Assembly (NCBI GenBank): GCA_016871315.1
Contig: VFZE01000005.1
Coordinates: forward strand, 62,001-126,000
Source: Acidimicrobiia bacterium
GTDB taxonomy: Bacteria > Acidobacteriota > Terriglobia > Bryobacterales > Bryobacteraceae
DNA length: 64,000 bases
Reading direction: 5' to 3'
Part shown: positions 17,301 to 24,688 of the stretch, one piece after another
Layout of the letters: the number at the start of each line of letters is the position of its first letter
Numbering within the stretch: the first letter of the stretch is position 1
Notes under the pieces: generated by a model
The model's database searches: none
Told to the model about the DNA's origin: nothing
The model's input: the letters and a program-made list of their open reading frames with translations, nothing else
Program-made: the position numbers and the translations under genes

Positions 17301-17770
17301 GGGGTGCGCTTGAGCAGCTCGTCGACGATGTTCGTGGAGGAGTAGCCGGGCTCAAGCGGAAGAGCCAGCACCTGACCGCCGGCGGCTTCCACTTCCTCGC
17401 GGCCGGCGATGAAGTGGGACCAATCGGCTCCCTTGACGAGAACGTCGGGGAGGATTTCGGCTATGAGCTCACGAGGGGTGTCTTCGTCGAAGAATGTGAC
17501 GGCGTCGACGGCTTCGAGCGATGAGGCCAGCGTGGCTCGCTCCTGCTGGCAGATGAGCGGGCGCGAGGGACCTTTGAGCCGGGCGACGCTGGAATCGGTA
17601 TTGAGGGCGAGGATAAGGATGTCGCCGAGCGAGCGAGCGCTTTCGAGCAGCCGGACATGGCCCGGATGCAGCAAATCGTAACAACCGTTGGTGAAGACGA
17701 CGCGCCTGCCCTGCTGTTTCCATAGCGCGCGCGCCCGGGCGAGTTCGGCGCGCGAGAGAATCTTGCTCAT
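17297..17770 (-). CDS. rfaE2: D-glycero-beta-D-manno-heptose 1-phosphate adenylyltransferase
   Basis: Cytidylyltransferase-fold enzyme of 157 residues, equal to the C-terminal domain of E. coli HldE. It makes ADP-D-beta-D-heptose for lipopolysaccharide core. The nucleotide-binding motif is TNGCYDLLHPGHV (HPGH at 35-38), with later family blocks VDAVTFFDEDTP, LVKGADWS and GYSSTNIVDELL. The kinase domain (RfaE1) is not in the window, so the bifunctional enzyme is split here. It is the first gene of the mfd run and divergent from the FMN reductase remnant. Confidence 0.92.
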   Translation of the reverse strand: MSKILSRAELARARALWKQQGRRVVFTNGCYDLLHPGHVRLLESARSLGDILILALNTDSSVARLKGPSRPLICQQERATLASSLEAVDAVTFFDEDTPRELIAEILPDVLVKGADWSHFIAGREEVEAAGGQVLALPLEPGYSSTNIVDELLKRTP

Positions 17771-17806
17771 CTCTACTGATGGTACAGTAACGGCCGGGAG
17801 GTGATC

Positions 17807-18204
17807 GTGATCAAGTTAGTGATCATTCAAGGGAGCGTGCGGGAAGGCAACTACACCGCGAAAGCGGCGGCTCTGTGGCCGACGAACTGAAGAGCCGCGA
17901 TGGGGTGAGCTGTCAAGTGGTGGACCCGGGGCAGCTGCGGCTTCCCTTCCCCGGTCAGAAGGCGCCGGGCGAGGACGGGGAGAAGCTGCGGATGCTGGTG
18001 AGCGAAGCGACGGGAGTGGTTCTGGCGACGCCGGAGTATCACGGCAGTCTTTCAAGCGTGATGAAGCTGGTGGTGGAGAACCTCGGGTTTCCGTCGGTGC
18101 TGGCGGGCAAGCCGGTAGCGTTGCTGGGCGTAGCAGCGGGACAGATCGGCGCGATCAAGAGCCTGGAGGCGCTGGAGGCAATGGTTCGCGAAGGCGGCGG
18201 CTGA
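17807..18204 (+). pseudogene. NADPH-dependent FMN reductase, frameshifted and truncated
   Basis: From GTG 17807 (GGAGG at 17797-17801) the frame reads VIKLVIIQGSVREGNYTAKAAAL, the flavodoxin-like start of the family, then hits TGA within five codons. The next frame, from GTG 17875, continues with VADELKSRDGV and contains the flavin-binding block ATPEYHGSLSSVMK and GVAAGQIGAIKSLE. One missing G in CTG-GTG at about 17875 explains the break. The protein then stops at GGG, about 50-60 residues short of the family's usual end. A frameshift plus loss of the C-terminus points to a dead gene, though a single-base sequencing error could account for the first defect. Confidence 0.75.
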
Positions 18205-18207
18205 GAT

Positions 18208-18981
18208 CTATTTCAGGAAGCCACTTGCTCCTGCGCCGGTGGCGCTCAATTGATCATTGAGCGGATCGTCGAGGGCAAGCAGCCAGCGCAGGCGAGGCGA
18301 GAGGCCTTGCTGCACTTCGGCAGGAATGAGGCGCTTCTGATACTGCTGCTGGGGCTTATCGCGTCGGCAAAAGAAGATGTGCATGGCCCGGCGGTGGCTG
18401 CCGGTGCGGTTTTCAGTGCCGCCGTGCCAGCCATGCGTGTTCATGATGACGACGTCACCGGCTTTGCCCGTGACGAGGATCTCGTCAGGGTGCGGCGCGG
18501 CAGGATCGGCGAGTACATCTTGAGGCAGTTTGCCCCATTGGTGAGAGCCGGGGACAAAGCGGATGGCTCCGTTTTCCTCGGTGAAGTCGTCTAAAAGCCA
18601 GACGGTGTTGCAGATCCAATAACCTCTCTTATCGGGCAAAGCGCCGGCATCGGCGTGGAGAGGCTGCGGCAGGTGGTTATGCGGATTGGCGGAACGGACA
18701 TTCAAACTGCTGAGCTTGTATTCCGCACCCAGGACATGTTCGACGTAAACGAGGATCTCGGGCATTTCGACGCATTGGCGGAAGATCTCGCCCTTTGCGG
18801 CGACATTGGCAAGGCGTCGAGAACCTGGCTCCAGGCGAAACTCCGAGCCGGCCTGGAGACCTTCGGCGGCAAACAACTCTTCGACTGTGTCGACGAGAGC
18901 CGCGGTTCGAGGGGCATCGAGCACCGCTTCCCGTTTGACGAAACCCAGCTCATCGAGTTGGCGCCGCTGGCCGTCATTCAT
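18208..18981 (-). CDS. Phytanoyl-CoA dioxygenase (PhyH) family protein
   Basis: Protein of 257 residues with the Fe(II)/2-oxoglutarate fold of PhyH. The metal motif is His109-x-Asp111 in LHADAG with a distal His (likely His186) in HGWHGG, and the 2-oxoglutarate-binding Arg lies in GSHRRAM. RFVPGSHQWGK is a family hallmark. Substrate unknown; PhyH relatives hydroxylate lipids, amino acids and natural products. ATG 18981 is chosen because the upstream frame lies inside the hybrid kinase. It starts 10 bp after the kinase stop, so the two are likely co-transcribed. Confidence 0.87.
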   Translation of the reverse strand: MNDGQRRQLDELGFVKREAVLDAPRTAALVDTVEELFAAEGLQAGSEFRLEPGSRRLANVAAKGEIFRQCVEMPEILVYVEHVLGAEYKLSSLNVRSANPHNHLPQPLHADAGALPDKRGYWICNTVWLLDDFTEENGAIRFVPGSHQWGKLPQDVLADPAAPHPDEILVTGKAGDVVIMNTHGWHGGTENRTGSHRRAMHIFFCRRDKPQQQYQKRLIPAEVQQGLSPRLRWLLALDDPLNDQLSATGAGASGFLK

Positions 18982-18991
18982 CGAGGCTATT

Positions 18992-21688
18992 TTAGCCCAA
19001 TGGAACGGGCGCGCGGACCCATTTTTGGAGAGTGGCTTGCAGAACCTCCCGGCGGACGGGCTTGGTGATGTAGTCATCCATGCCCGCTTCCAGGCAGCGT
19101 TCCCGGTCGCCTTCCAGAGCATTGGCGGTGAGGGCGATGATGGGGATGCGCCGCGGGCCTTTCTCGCGGCGGCGGATTTCCCGGGAGGCGTCGAAGCCGT
19201 CCATTTCCGGCATAAAGCCATCCATGAGAACAGCGTCGTAGCTTTGCTGGAATACGGCTTCCACGGCTTTGACTCCATCGGGAACGACGTCTACGCGGTA
19301 GCCGAGCACTTCAAGCATCTTCTTGGCCACGCGTTGGTTGACAACATTGTCTTCGGCAAGGAGAATGCAGCCCAACTCACGCCCCGGTTCAGGCAGGGAG
19401 GTTTTTGAAACGGGCTGCGCAAGATCGGCAGGCGGACAGGCAAGATGCATGAGGACGCGCATGAGCTGACCTCGGCGAAGTGGTCTTCGCAGCGTAGCGC
19501 CGATGCCGCAGGCGGCGAGGCGCTCACGGTCCGGGCGCTGGGTGTAGTCAATGAGAAGAACGACCGGAAGGGAACGGAATCGGGAATCGGCGCGAAGCCT
19601 GACTGCCAAGTCGAGGCCGGAACGGACGTTGAGATTCTGCGCGAGCAGGATGCCATCAAGCGGGGCTCCCTTCCGGACGCATTCCTCCAGTGTGGTGAAT
19701 AGCTCGGCGCCAGAAGCGGAAACGGGCTGAAGGCCGAGCGACTCCAGGGTAGAATTCAACTGAAACCGCTCGAGCGGGTCATCCTCGACGGTGAGAACGC
19801 GGAGCTTATGGAAGTCCAGCGTGCAGTGGCCATCGTCCCGCTGGCCGCTGGGTACGGTGAAGGAGATGGAGAAATAGAAGCGTGAGCCCTTGCCTGATTC
19901 ACTCTCCAATCCGATGCCGCCGCCCATGAGTTCGACAAGCCGCCTGGAGATAGTGAGGCCAAGACCGGTTCCGCCAAACCGGCGTGTGGTGGAGGCATCG
20001 GCCTGCGTAAAAGGTTCAAAGAGCCTCGATTGGGCTTCCTCGGAGATCCCAACGCCGGTGTCCTCAACTTCAAAGAGAAGCTCTCTTAGGTTGCCGTCGA
20101 GAGCGGTGAGACTGACGGAGATGGAAACGCTGCCGGAGGAGGTGAACTTGATGGCGTTGCCGGCCAGATTGAGCATGACCTGGCGAAGCCGCGAGGGGTC
20201 GCCGACAAGCCAGACGGGAAGGTTGGGGTCGATGATGCATCGGAGTACCAACCCCTTGGATTGGGCTCTCTCGGCGACCATTTCCACTGTCTCCTCGACA
20301 AGCTGGCGGACGTCGAACTCGATCTGTTCCAGGCTGAGCTTGCCGGCATCGATCTTAGACAGATCAAGGATGTCGTTGATCACAGCCAGCAAGGCATCGC
20401 CGCAGGCGCGGATGGTGTGGACGTAGTCATTCTGCTCGGTGGTGAGTTCGGTGGACTGGAGCAGATCGGTCATGCCGATGACACCATTGAGCGGGGTACG
20501 GATCTCATGGCTCATATTGGCGAGGAACTCGCTCTTGGCTTTGGCGGCGCCTTCGGCGAGCGCTTTGGCGGCTTCCACCTCGCCCAGGGCATGGCTGAGG
20601 AGGCTGGAAGTGGATGCCTGTTCCTGAATCAATTGTGAAAGATCATTGGCGTAATGTTGGATGCGCTCCTCAGACTCTTTGCGGCCGGTAATGTCGGTCA
20701 GGGCGCCAATGATCCGGCGCGGCTGACCTTGCGAATTCAGCTGCACTTCACCCCGGCTGCTCAGCCAGCGCACTTGCTCCTCGTCCAGATCCACGCGGTA
20801 TTCGGAGGAGTATGAGCCGCTGTGCCGGATGGCCTCCTCGACTTCTCCGAGGACGCGGCTCCTATCCTCGGGGTGAATGCAGGTGAGCCAATCCTGCGGC
20901 GCAACTGAACCCTTGCCGCCCGGAAGACCGATCATGTCGTTAAATTCGCCGGTACAGGTGATAGTGCCCTTGGCGAGGTCCCAGTCCCAGACGGCGATCC
21001 CCGCTGCACGTTGTGCCATCAAAAGCCGTTCGCGGCTGCCTCGCAGTTGGGTCTGGGTTCTTTCCAGTTCGGCGGCGTGTGTGGCATGTAGGTAACGGTC
21101 GGCGAGCGCATTCCAGAACCAAGTGTTGCCGCGGCGCACCTGTAGGATCAGCACGGTGAGCAAGATCACCGTGACCACAGCCATGGGGAGGCCTTTCTCC
21201 GCGCCCCGGCCGAGATGGGAAACAAGGGAAGGAGAGAGGATCAGGATGGGAAACCAGGTGCCAAGGCGACGATCCGGACTCAAAGAAACGGCGCCCACGG
21301 AACTGGCTGCCGCCGCACCCACCATCGCAATTAGAGTAGGTCCTTCATAGTCGTTCAGATAGACCAGGCCGGCGAGAAAGATCCCCCACACAAGGGCGAC
21401 TCCCAGCAGGCCCAATGCAAAAACCCGGCGCCAGCGCTTCGGATTGACGGCGTACCGCAATTCCCAGTTGTGGACGAACCATCTCTGAAGAGCGAAAAAG
21501 AACAGTACGGAGGCCGTTGCAGCCACATAGAACCACGCCAGCCTGTCCCAGTCGCCTCCAAACACGCACACGACGACTATCATCAAGGGATGGAGCCAGA
21601 TCGTTGCCCTACTGAGAAGTCCCAGTTGGCGGTCTGCCTGATAGATCAGCGACTCCAAGGAACCGACTTTGGGACTCGTTTCCTGCAC
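18992..21688 (-). CDS. Hybrid sensor histidine kinase/response regulator
   Basis: Protein of 898 residues. About six membrane segments (~30-185) precede a PAS domain (~222-340, with [15 protein letters not shown]). The dimerisation domain has phospho-acceptor His394 in [11 protein letters not shown], followed by an HATPase ([12 protein letters not shown], ~573-583). Receiver 1 (~628-750) is degenerate: Ala683 in ILLAQNL stands where the phospho-Asp should be, and RRP (~734-736) replaces the usual KP. Receiver 2 (~773-890) is intact, with Asp823 in [11 protein letters not shown] and Lys876. So signal passes to receiver 2 only. It lies directly upstream of the PhyH gene. Confidence 0.92.
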   Translation of the reverse strand: MQETSPKVGSLESLIYQADRQLGLLSRATIWLHPLMIVVVCVFGGDWDRLAWFYVAATASVLFFFALQRWFVHNWELRYAVNPKRWRRVFALGLLGVALVWGIFLAGLVYLNDYEGPTLIAMVGAAAASSVGAVSLSPDRRLGTWFPILILSPSLVSHLGRGAEKGLPMAVVTVILLTVLILQVRRGNTWFWNALADRYLHATHAAELERTQTQLRGSRERLLMAQRAAGIAVWDWDLAKGTITCTGEFNDMIGLPGGKGSVAPQDWLTCIHPEDRSRVLGEVEEAIRHSGSYSSEYRVDLDEEQVRWLSSRGEVQLNSQGQPRRIIGALTDITGRKESEERIQHYANDLSQLIQEQASTSSLLSHALGEVEAAKALAEGAAKAKSEFLANMSHEIRTPLNGVIGMTDLLQSTELTTEQNDYVHTIRACGDALLAVINDILDLSKIDAGKLSLEQIEFDVRQLVEETVEMVAERAQSKGLVLRCIIDPNLPVWLVGDPSRLRQVMLNLAGNAIKFTSSGSVSISVSLTALDGNLRELLFEVEDTGVGISEEAQSRLFEPFTQADASTTRRFGGTGLGLTISRRLVELMGGGIGLESESGKGSRFYFSISFTVPSGQRDDGHCTLDFHKLRVLTVEDDPLERFQLNSTLESLGLQPVSASGAELFTTLEECVRKGAPLDGILLAQNLNVRSGLDLAVRLRADSRFRSLPVVLLIDYTQRPDRERLAACGIGATLRRPLRRGQLMRVLMHLACPPADLAQPVSKTSLPEPGRELGCILLAEDNVVNQRVAKKMLEVLGYRVDVVPDGVKAVEAVFQQSYDAVLMDGFMPEMDGFDASREIRRREKGPRRIPIIALTANALEGDRERCLEAGMDDYITKPVRREVLQATLQKWVRAPVPLG

Positions 21689-21789
21689 GGCTTCTCAATA
21701 GCTTTTCGGCTATAGAGGAAGAGTTGAAGAAAAGAAACGACAAGAGGGAGGTTAGGGATAAGGGAATGACTTCAGGGGGTAATAAAGAA

Positions 21790-22389
21790 ATGGTTCCAAG
21801 TGACCCAAATCCCAGCTCGCTCTCCAGCCTGCATGCCCGGCTTGAGCATGGCATCCACTTTCGCGGGGTGGTCATCGTCCGGCTCCCCTCCGCCGCCTTT
21901 CGGCTGCGAAGGCTCAACGCCTCGCAATTCACCTGCTCACGAAACCGGTAGAAGCCGGCATCTCGAAACGGCCTTTCGCTCGCCTACAGCGGGTATACCC
22001 TCTCAGGCACCCCCACGGCAGGGTCAAAGTTCCCGGCCTGTTTCTTCGTTGCCACATCGATTCCCTTGCCGACCCGTTCGATCCCGGATTCCCCTCCTCC
22101 GCAGGTTTTCCCCGCTGGGGAGGATCACTACCCGGTCACCGTTGCCAACTCGGAAACCGACGCCCCAGACCGCTCGCCGGACTCTCGCTCCCCGTCGGGG
22201 CTTTTCCTCCCCTTCGGATCAAAGCGCTCGATCCGGTTTGCTGCCTGGAAGCCTACCCAAACGGTTCGCCCGATCTCCCTTCGCTCCCCGGCCGCGGAGT
22301 GATTTATTAAAACCGTCCGCAACCGGATCACCGTTCCAGGTCCGCTACGTCCCGTCAGGCTCGCTGTTCCTTGAACCTCTTGGAACCAT
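21790..22389 (-). ncRNA. Candidate large structured non-coding RNA (~600 nt)
   Basis: No credible protein gene covers this stretch. Its ends are a perfect 10-bp inverted repeat, ATGGTTCCAA at 21790-21799 and TTGGAACCAT at 22380-22389, extendable by two G-U pairs in minus sense. Inside, 22288-22298 and 22316-22326 form an 11-bp helix that closes only in minus sense, because two positions are G-U there and A-C on the plus strand. A minus-sense hairpin at 21887-21912 (about 10 bp, one mismatch) is capped by GAAA. More stems lie at 22215-22235 and 21832-21850. Promoter-like elements sit just upstream. I see no tmRNA, RNase P, 6S or SRP signatures and no clear group II intron domain V; a mobile element with terminal repeats remains possible. 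Confidence 0.6.
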
Positions 22390-22423
22390 CCTTATGATGT
22401 ACCATCGGGACTATTCCCGTCAA
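22390..22423 (-). promoter_or_regulatory. Possible sigma-70 promoter for the structured RNA
   Basis: Read on the minus strand, TTGACG (22423-22418) is followed after 16 bases by TACATC (22401-22396), placing +1 near 22390, the 5' end of the terminal helix. The -35 is good and the -10 is weak. The spacer holds an inverted repeat, CGGGA/TCCCG (22406-22410 and 22415-22419), that could be an operator. Confidence 0.4.
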
Positions 22424-22509
22424 CAAAAATCGACATCGAGGAAGGGATTATCCTCAGCTTCTTTCTATTTTCGAATCAGTGGGATGCATCGATGTAGCTG
22501 TGGTAGCTC

Positions 22510-22540
22510 TGTGGATAAAACACGACGCATTGTTCGTGTT
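22510..22540 (-). terminator. Probable rho-independent terminator of the YCF48-like gene
   Basis: On the minus strand AACACGA (22540-22534) pairs with TCGTGTT (22525-22519) across an 8-base loop and is followed by TTATCC, giving a short T-run. It lies about 25 bp after the stop of the YCF48-like gene. The stem is only 7 bp. The T-rich tail overlaps TTATCCACA (22518-22510), a perfect DnaA-box consensus, here isolated and probably fortuitous. Confidence 0.45.
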
Positions 22541-22562
22541 GTAACAAGACGTAAAGCTTTTG

Positions 22563-23654
22563 TTATCTCCCAGCCCACTTCAGAATCATTCCCGTGTCGG
22601 TGGCCGCCCATACTTCGCCTTCAGCCCGGGCCAGTACCACCCTACGGGCTACGGCGCGATAGTCCACCTTCATCTCCTGCCAGTCGCCCTCACGACCCTG
22701 GAGAATATGCACTCGCCCGGGAACGGGAAGCTGTCGCACGGTGGTTGCCGGCTCCACGGCGCCGAGAATCAATTTGCCGTCAGGTTGCAGCAGCATGTCG
22801 GTGACCGCGCGGTTCTTCGCCTTGAAAATCGATTTCGATTGCGTGGAGTTGGCTTGGACCTCGTAAATCTCCGACGGGTAATCGAACTCATAGTGGAATT
22901 CGACGAGCGCATAGCCCGCGCCTGAAGGCGCCATTCGCAGACGGCTGATGCGGCCAAAGATGGAAGAGGAGGCCGGCTGCCAGGTTGCGCCGCCGTCGTT
23001 TGTGGACAAGGCCAGGGTCAGGGACGGCCACTGCCGCAGACGTTGAGCGCGCTCCGGATCCAGCCAGGCAGGGTGGCGAAGCGGATTCCTGGTGGTTTCG
23101 TGGAACCCGACAATGGCGCCGTTGGCGGGAGTGGAGAAATCGATCCAGTTGTACATGCTGCGGTTAGCTTCGGCTTCCGGCAACTGCGCCGCCGGGACGT
23201 CGCGCCAGTTCCTACCGCCGTCGCCGGTCTCCCACACCTTTTTAGGGCCGCCCACGGCGAAGCCACGTTTGGCATCGAGGAAATGCACGCGCGCGACTCC
23301 CTTCATCTTCACCAGTTTCTGAAACGACGCGCCGCCGTCGCCAGTGAACCAGACACCCTCATCGGTGACCATCCAGCCATGGGCCACGTCGAGGAAGAAC
23401 AACGACAGGCCGTCCTCCTTCAAAGGAGTCAGTTTCCAGGTGGCCCCGGCGTCGGAGGTGATGACGGCAACCGGCTTCCGGTTTCCCTTTTCCGAAAGCG
23501 CGGCCAGCGCGACTCCACGTTTCTCATTCGCGAAACGGAGTTCGTGAATCGCCAGGCTGCTGCGATCCTCGTCGTGGAAGAAGACCGTGCGCCATTCCCC
23601 GAAGACGGGCAGAGCCAAGCATAGCGCGGCAAGGGAGAGGTAATGTCTCAGCAC
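22563..23654 (-). CDS. Secreted YCF48/BNR-repeat beta-propeller protein
   Basis: Predicted 363 residues from GTG 23654, with a signal peptide (LRHYLSLAALCLALPVFG). At least four BNR/YCF48-like repeats are seen, each with an Asp-box form such as SDAGATWKL, GDGGASFQK, GDGGRNWRD and NDGGATWQP. These resemble photosystem II stability factor/sialidase-type propellers, common in heterotrophs as exported proteins of unknown role. GTG 23654 lies 4 bp after the stop of the GAF gene; the ATGs upstream would place the start inside that gene. Ribosome site weak. Confidence 0.75.
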   Translation of the reverse strand: MLRHYLSLAALCLALPVFGEWRTVFFHDEDRSSLAIHELRFANEKRGVALAALSEKGNRKPVAVITSDAGATWKLTPLKEDGLSLFFLDVAHGWMVTDEGVWFTGDGGASFQKLVKMKGVARVHFLDAKRGFAVGGPKKVWETGDGGRNWRDVPAAQLPEAEANRSMYNWIDFSTPANGAIVGFHETTRNPLRHPAWLDPERAQRLRQWPSLTLALSTNDGGATWQPASSSIFGRISRLRMAPSGAGYALVEFHYEFDYPSEIYEVQANSTQSKSIFKAKNRAVTDMLLQPDGKLILGAVEPATTVRQLPVPGRVHILQGREGDWQEMKVDYRAVARRVVLARAEGEVWAATDTGMILKWAGR

Positions 23655-23658
23655 AAAG

Positions 23659-24255
23659 TCAAGATTCGCGGGCCAGCGTGCCGCCGGCAAGCACGAGATC
23701 GGCGAAGTTGATGCGCGACAGATCGGCATCATCCAGGGCGGATTGGGCCACCAGGCAGCCGATCTGCTCGCCGACGGTGGTGACCATCTCGATCTCGTCC
23801 CCCGTGTGGGAATGCGGCTCCCTGTGTTGGAGATTAATCACGCCGGCGACGCGGCCGCGGGCGATGATGGGCGCGGAAAGAAAAGCCTCGTAGGTGTCCT
23901 CGGGAAGATCGCGGAAGTACTTGAAGCGCGAATCGTGATAGGCCTCGCGGGAGATCGCCAGAACGCGCCGTTCGCGCGCCACCCAGCCGGTGAGCCCTTC
24001 GGCCAGGCGCAGTTTCACTTCGCCCACCGCGCCAGGGTTGGAGCCTTTTGCGGCGCACAAAACGAGCTCCTCTCCGGAAACCAAATACAGCAGGCAGGAG
24101 TCGGAATGCATGAACTCGGCTACCAGCCCGACGATGGAGGAAAGCGCCTCGGCAAGAGGAACAGGGCGCGTCAGGAAGCGGCTGATCTTCTGGTAGAGGC
24201 GCAACTGCTTCTCCACCCGGTCCAGTCTCTGTTCCAGGTCTCTCGACTTTGCCAC
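23659..24255 (-). CDS. GAF domain protein
   Basis: Predicted 198 residues from GTG 24255. A short coiled-coil leader (RDLEQRLDRVEKQLRLYQKI) is followed by one GAF domain: VAEFMHSDSCLLYLVSGEELVL, the GLTGWVARERR helix and SAPIIARGRVAGVINLQHRE. No catalytic domain is attached, so it is probably a small-molecule or redox sensor partner. The frame is open back to GTG 24540, but that extension looks like a VWA domain end rather than a GAF leader, so I start at 24255. It is followed at once by the YCF48-like gene. Confidence 0.78.
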   Translation of the reverse strand: MAKSRDLEQRLDRVEKQLRLYQKISRFLTRPVPLAEALSSIVGLVAEFMHSDSCLLYLVSGEELVLCAAKGSNPGAVGEVKLRLAEGLTGWVARERRVLAISREAYHDSRFKYFRDLPEDTYEAFLSAPIIARGRVAGVINLQHREPHSHTGDEIEMVTTVGEQIGCLVAQSALDDADLSRINFADLVLAGGTLARES

Positions 24256-24540
24256 GACCCCATTATCCCAGAAGATTATTTGATCAACAGGAGGGAGAAC
24301 CTGGTAGCCTTGGGCCGGTGTTGGGGAGCCGTGCATGCAGTTCAGAAGTTCATGGGCCATCGCGGTCAAATTGGAGTCACTTTGCTGTGGAAAGTGATTC
24401 CCACCGGAGTGGCTGGCAATTCGCCGCAGAAGGGCGAGGCCCCTGAGATCTTCTATAGTCACGCCCCGGCCGACAGGCGGCGGATCCAGGGCCACGACGC
24501 ATACGGGGATGCCCGAGTCCCGACTTACGAGCCTCCACAC
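24256..24540 (-). pseudogene. Possible remnant of a VWA-domain protein
   Basis: This stretch, in frame with the GAF gene, encodes IPVCVVALDPPPVGRG then DLRGLALLRRIASHSGGNHF and LTAMAHELLNCM. These resemble the last strand and helices of a von Willebrand factor A domain as seen in acidobacterial VWA proteins. Further upstream the same frame shows [14 protein letters not shown] but is broken by TAG codons. No start with a ribosome site exists. It could instead be an N-terminal extension of the GAF protein; resemblance is moderate. Confidence 0.3.
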
Positions 24541-24688
24541 TCCAATCTAGACTACGCCGGGCCTGAGCCGCCCTCCCCAGCCTCCGGCCATTTCGACATC
24601 ACTCTACTTGAACCGGTCCGCTGACTTTGATATGCCGCGTAACTCCTCCACGATCGCCGCCGGTGCCCGTGATAACCTAGCTTCTAGC

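Noticed and set aside
21790-22389. RNase P RNA, tmRNA or group II intron as identity of the structured region
   Set aside because: The RNase P core (GAGGAAAGTCC), a tmRNA tRNA-like end and a clear domain V were not found; a GAGAGTCCGG stretch is only a partial likeness.
22510-22518. TGTGGATAA, a perfect DnaA-box consensus, as a sign of a replication origin
   Set aside because: Single box, no AT-rich unwinding region and no dnaA, dnaN or gidA nearby.
21800-22804. 334-residue plus-strand open frame through the gap
   Set aside because: Ser/Arg/Pro-rich composition, crosses the RNA candidate and the 3' end of the YCF48-like gene; no domain or ribosome site.
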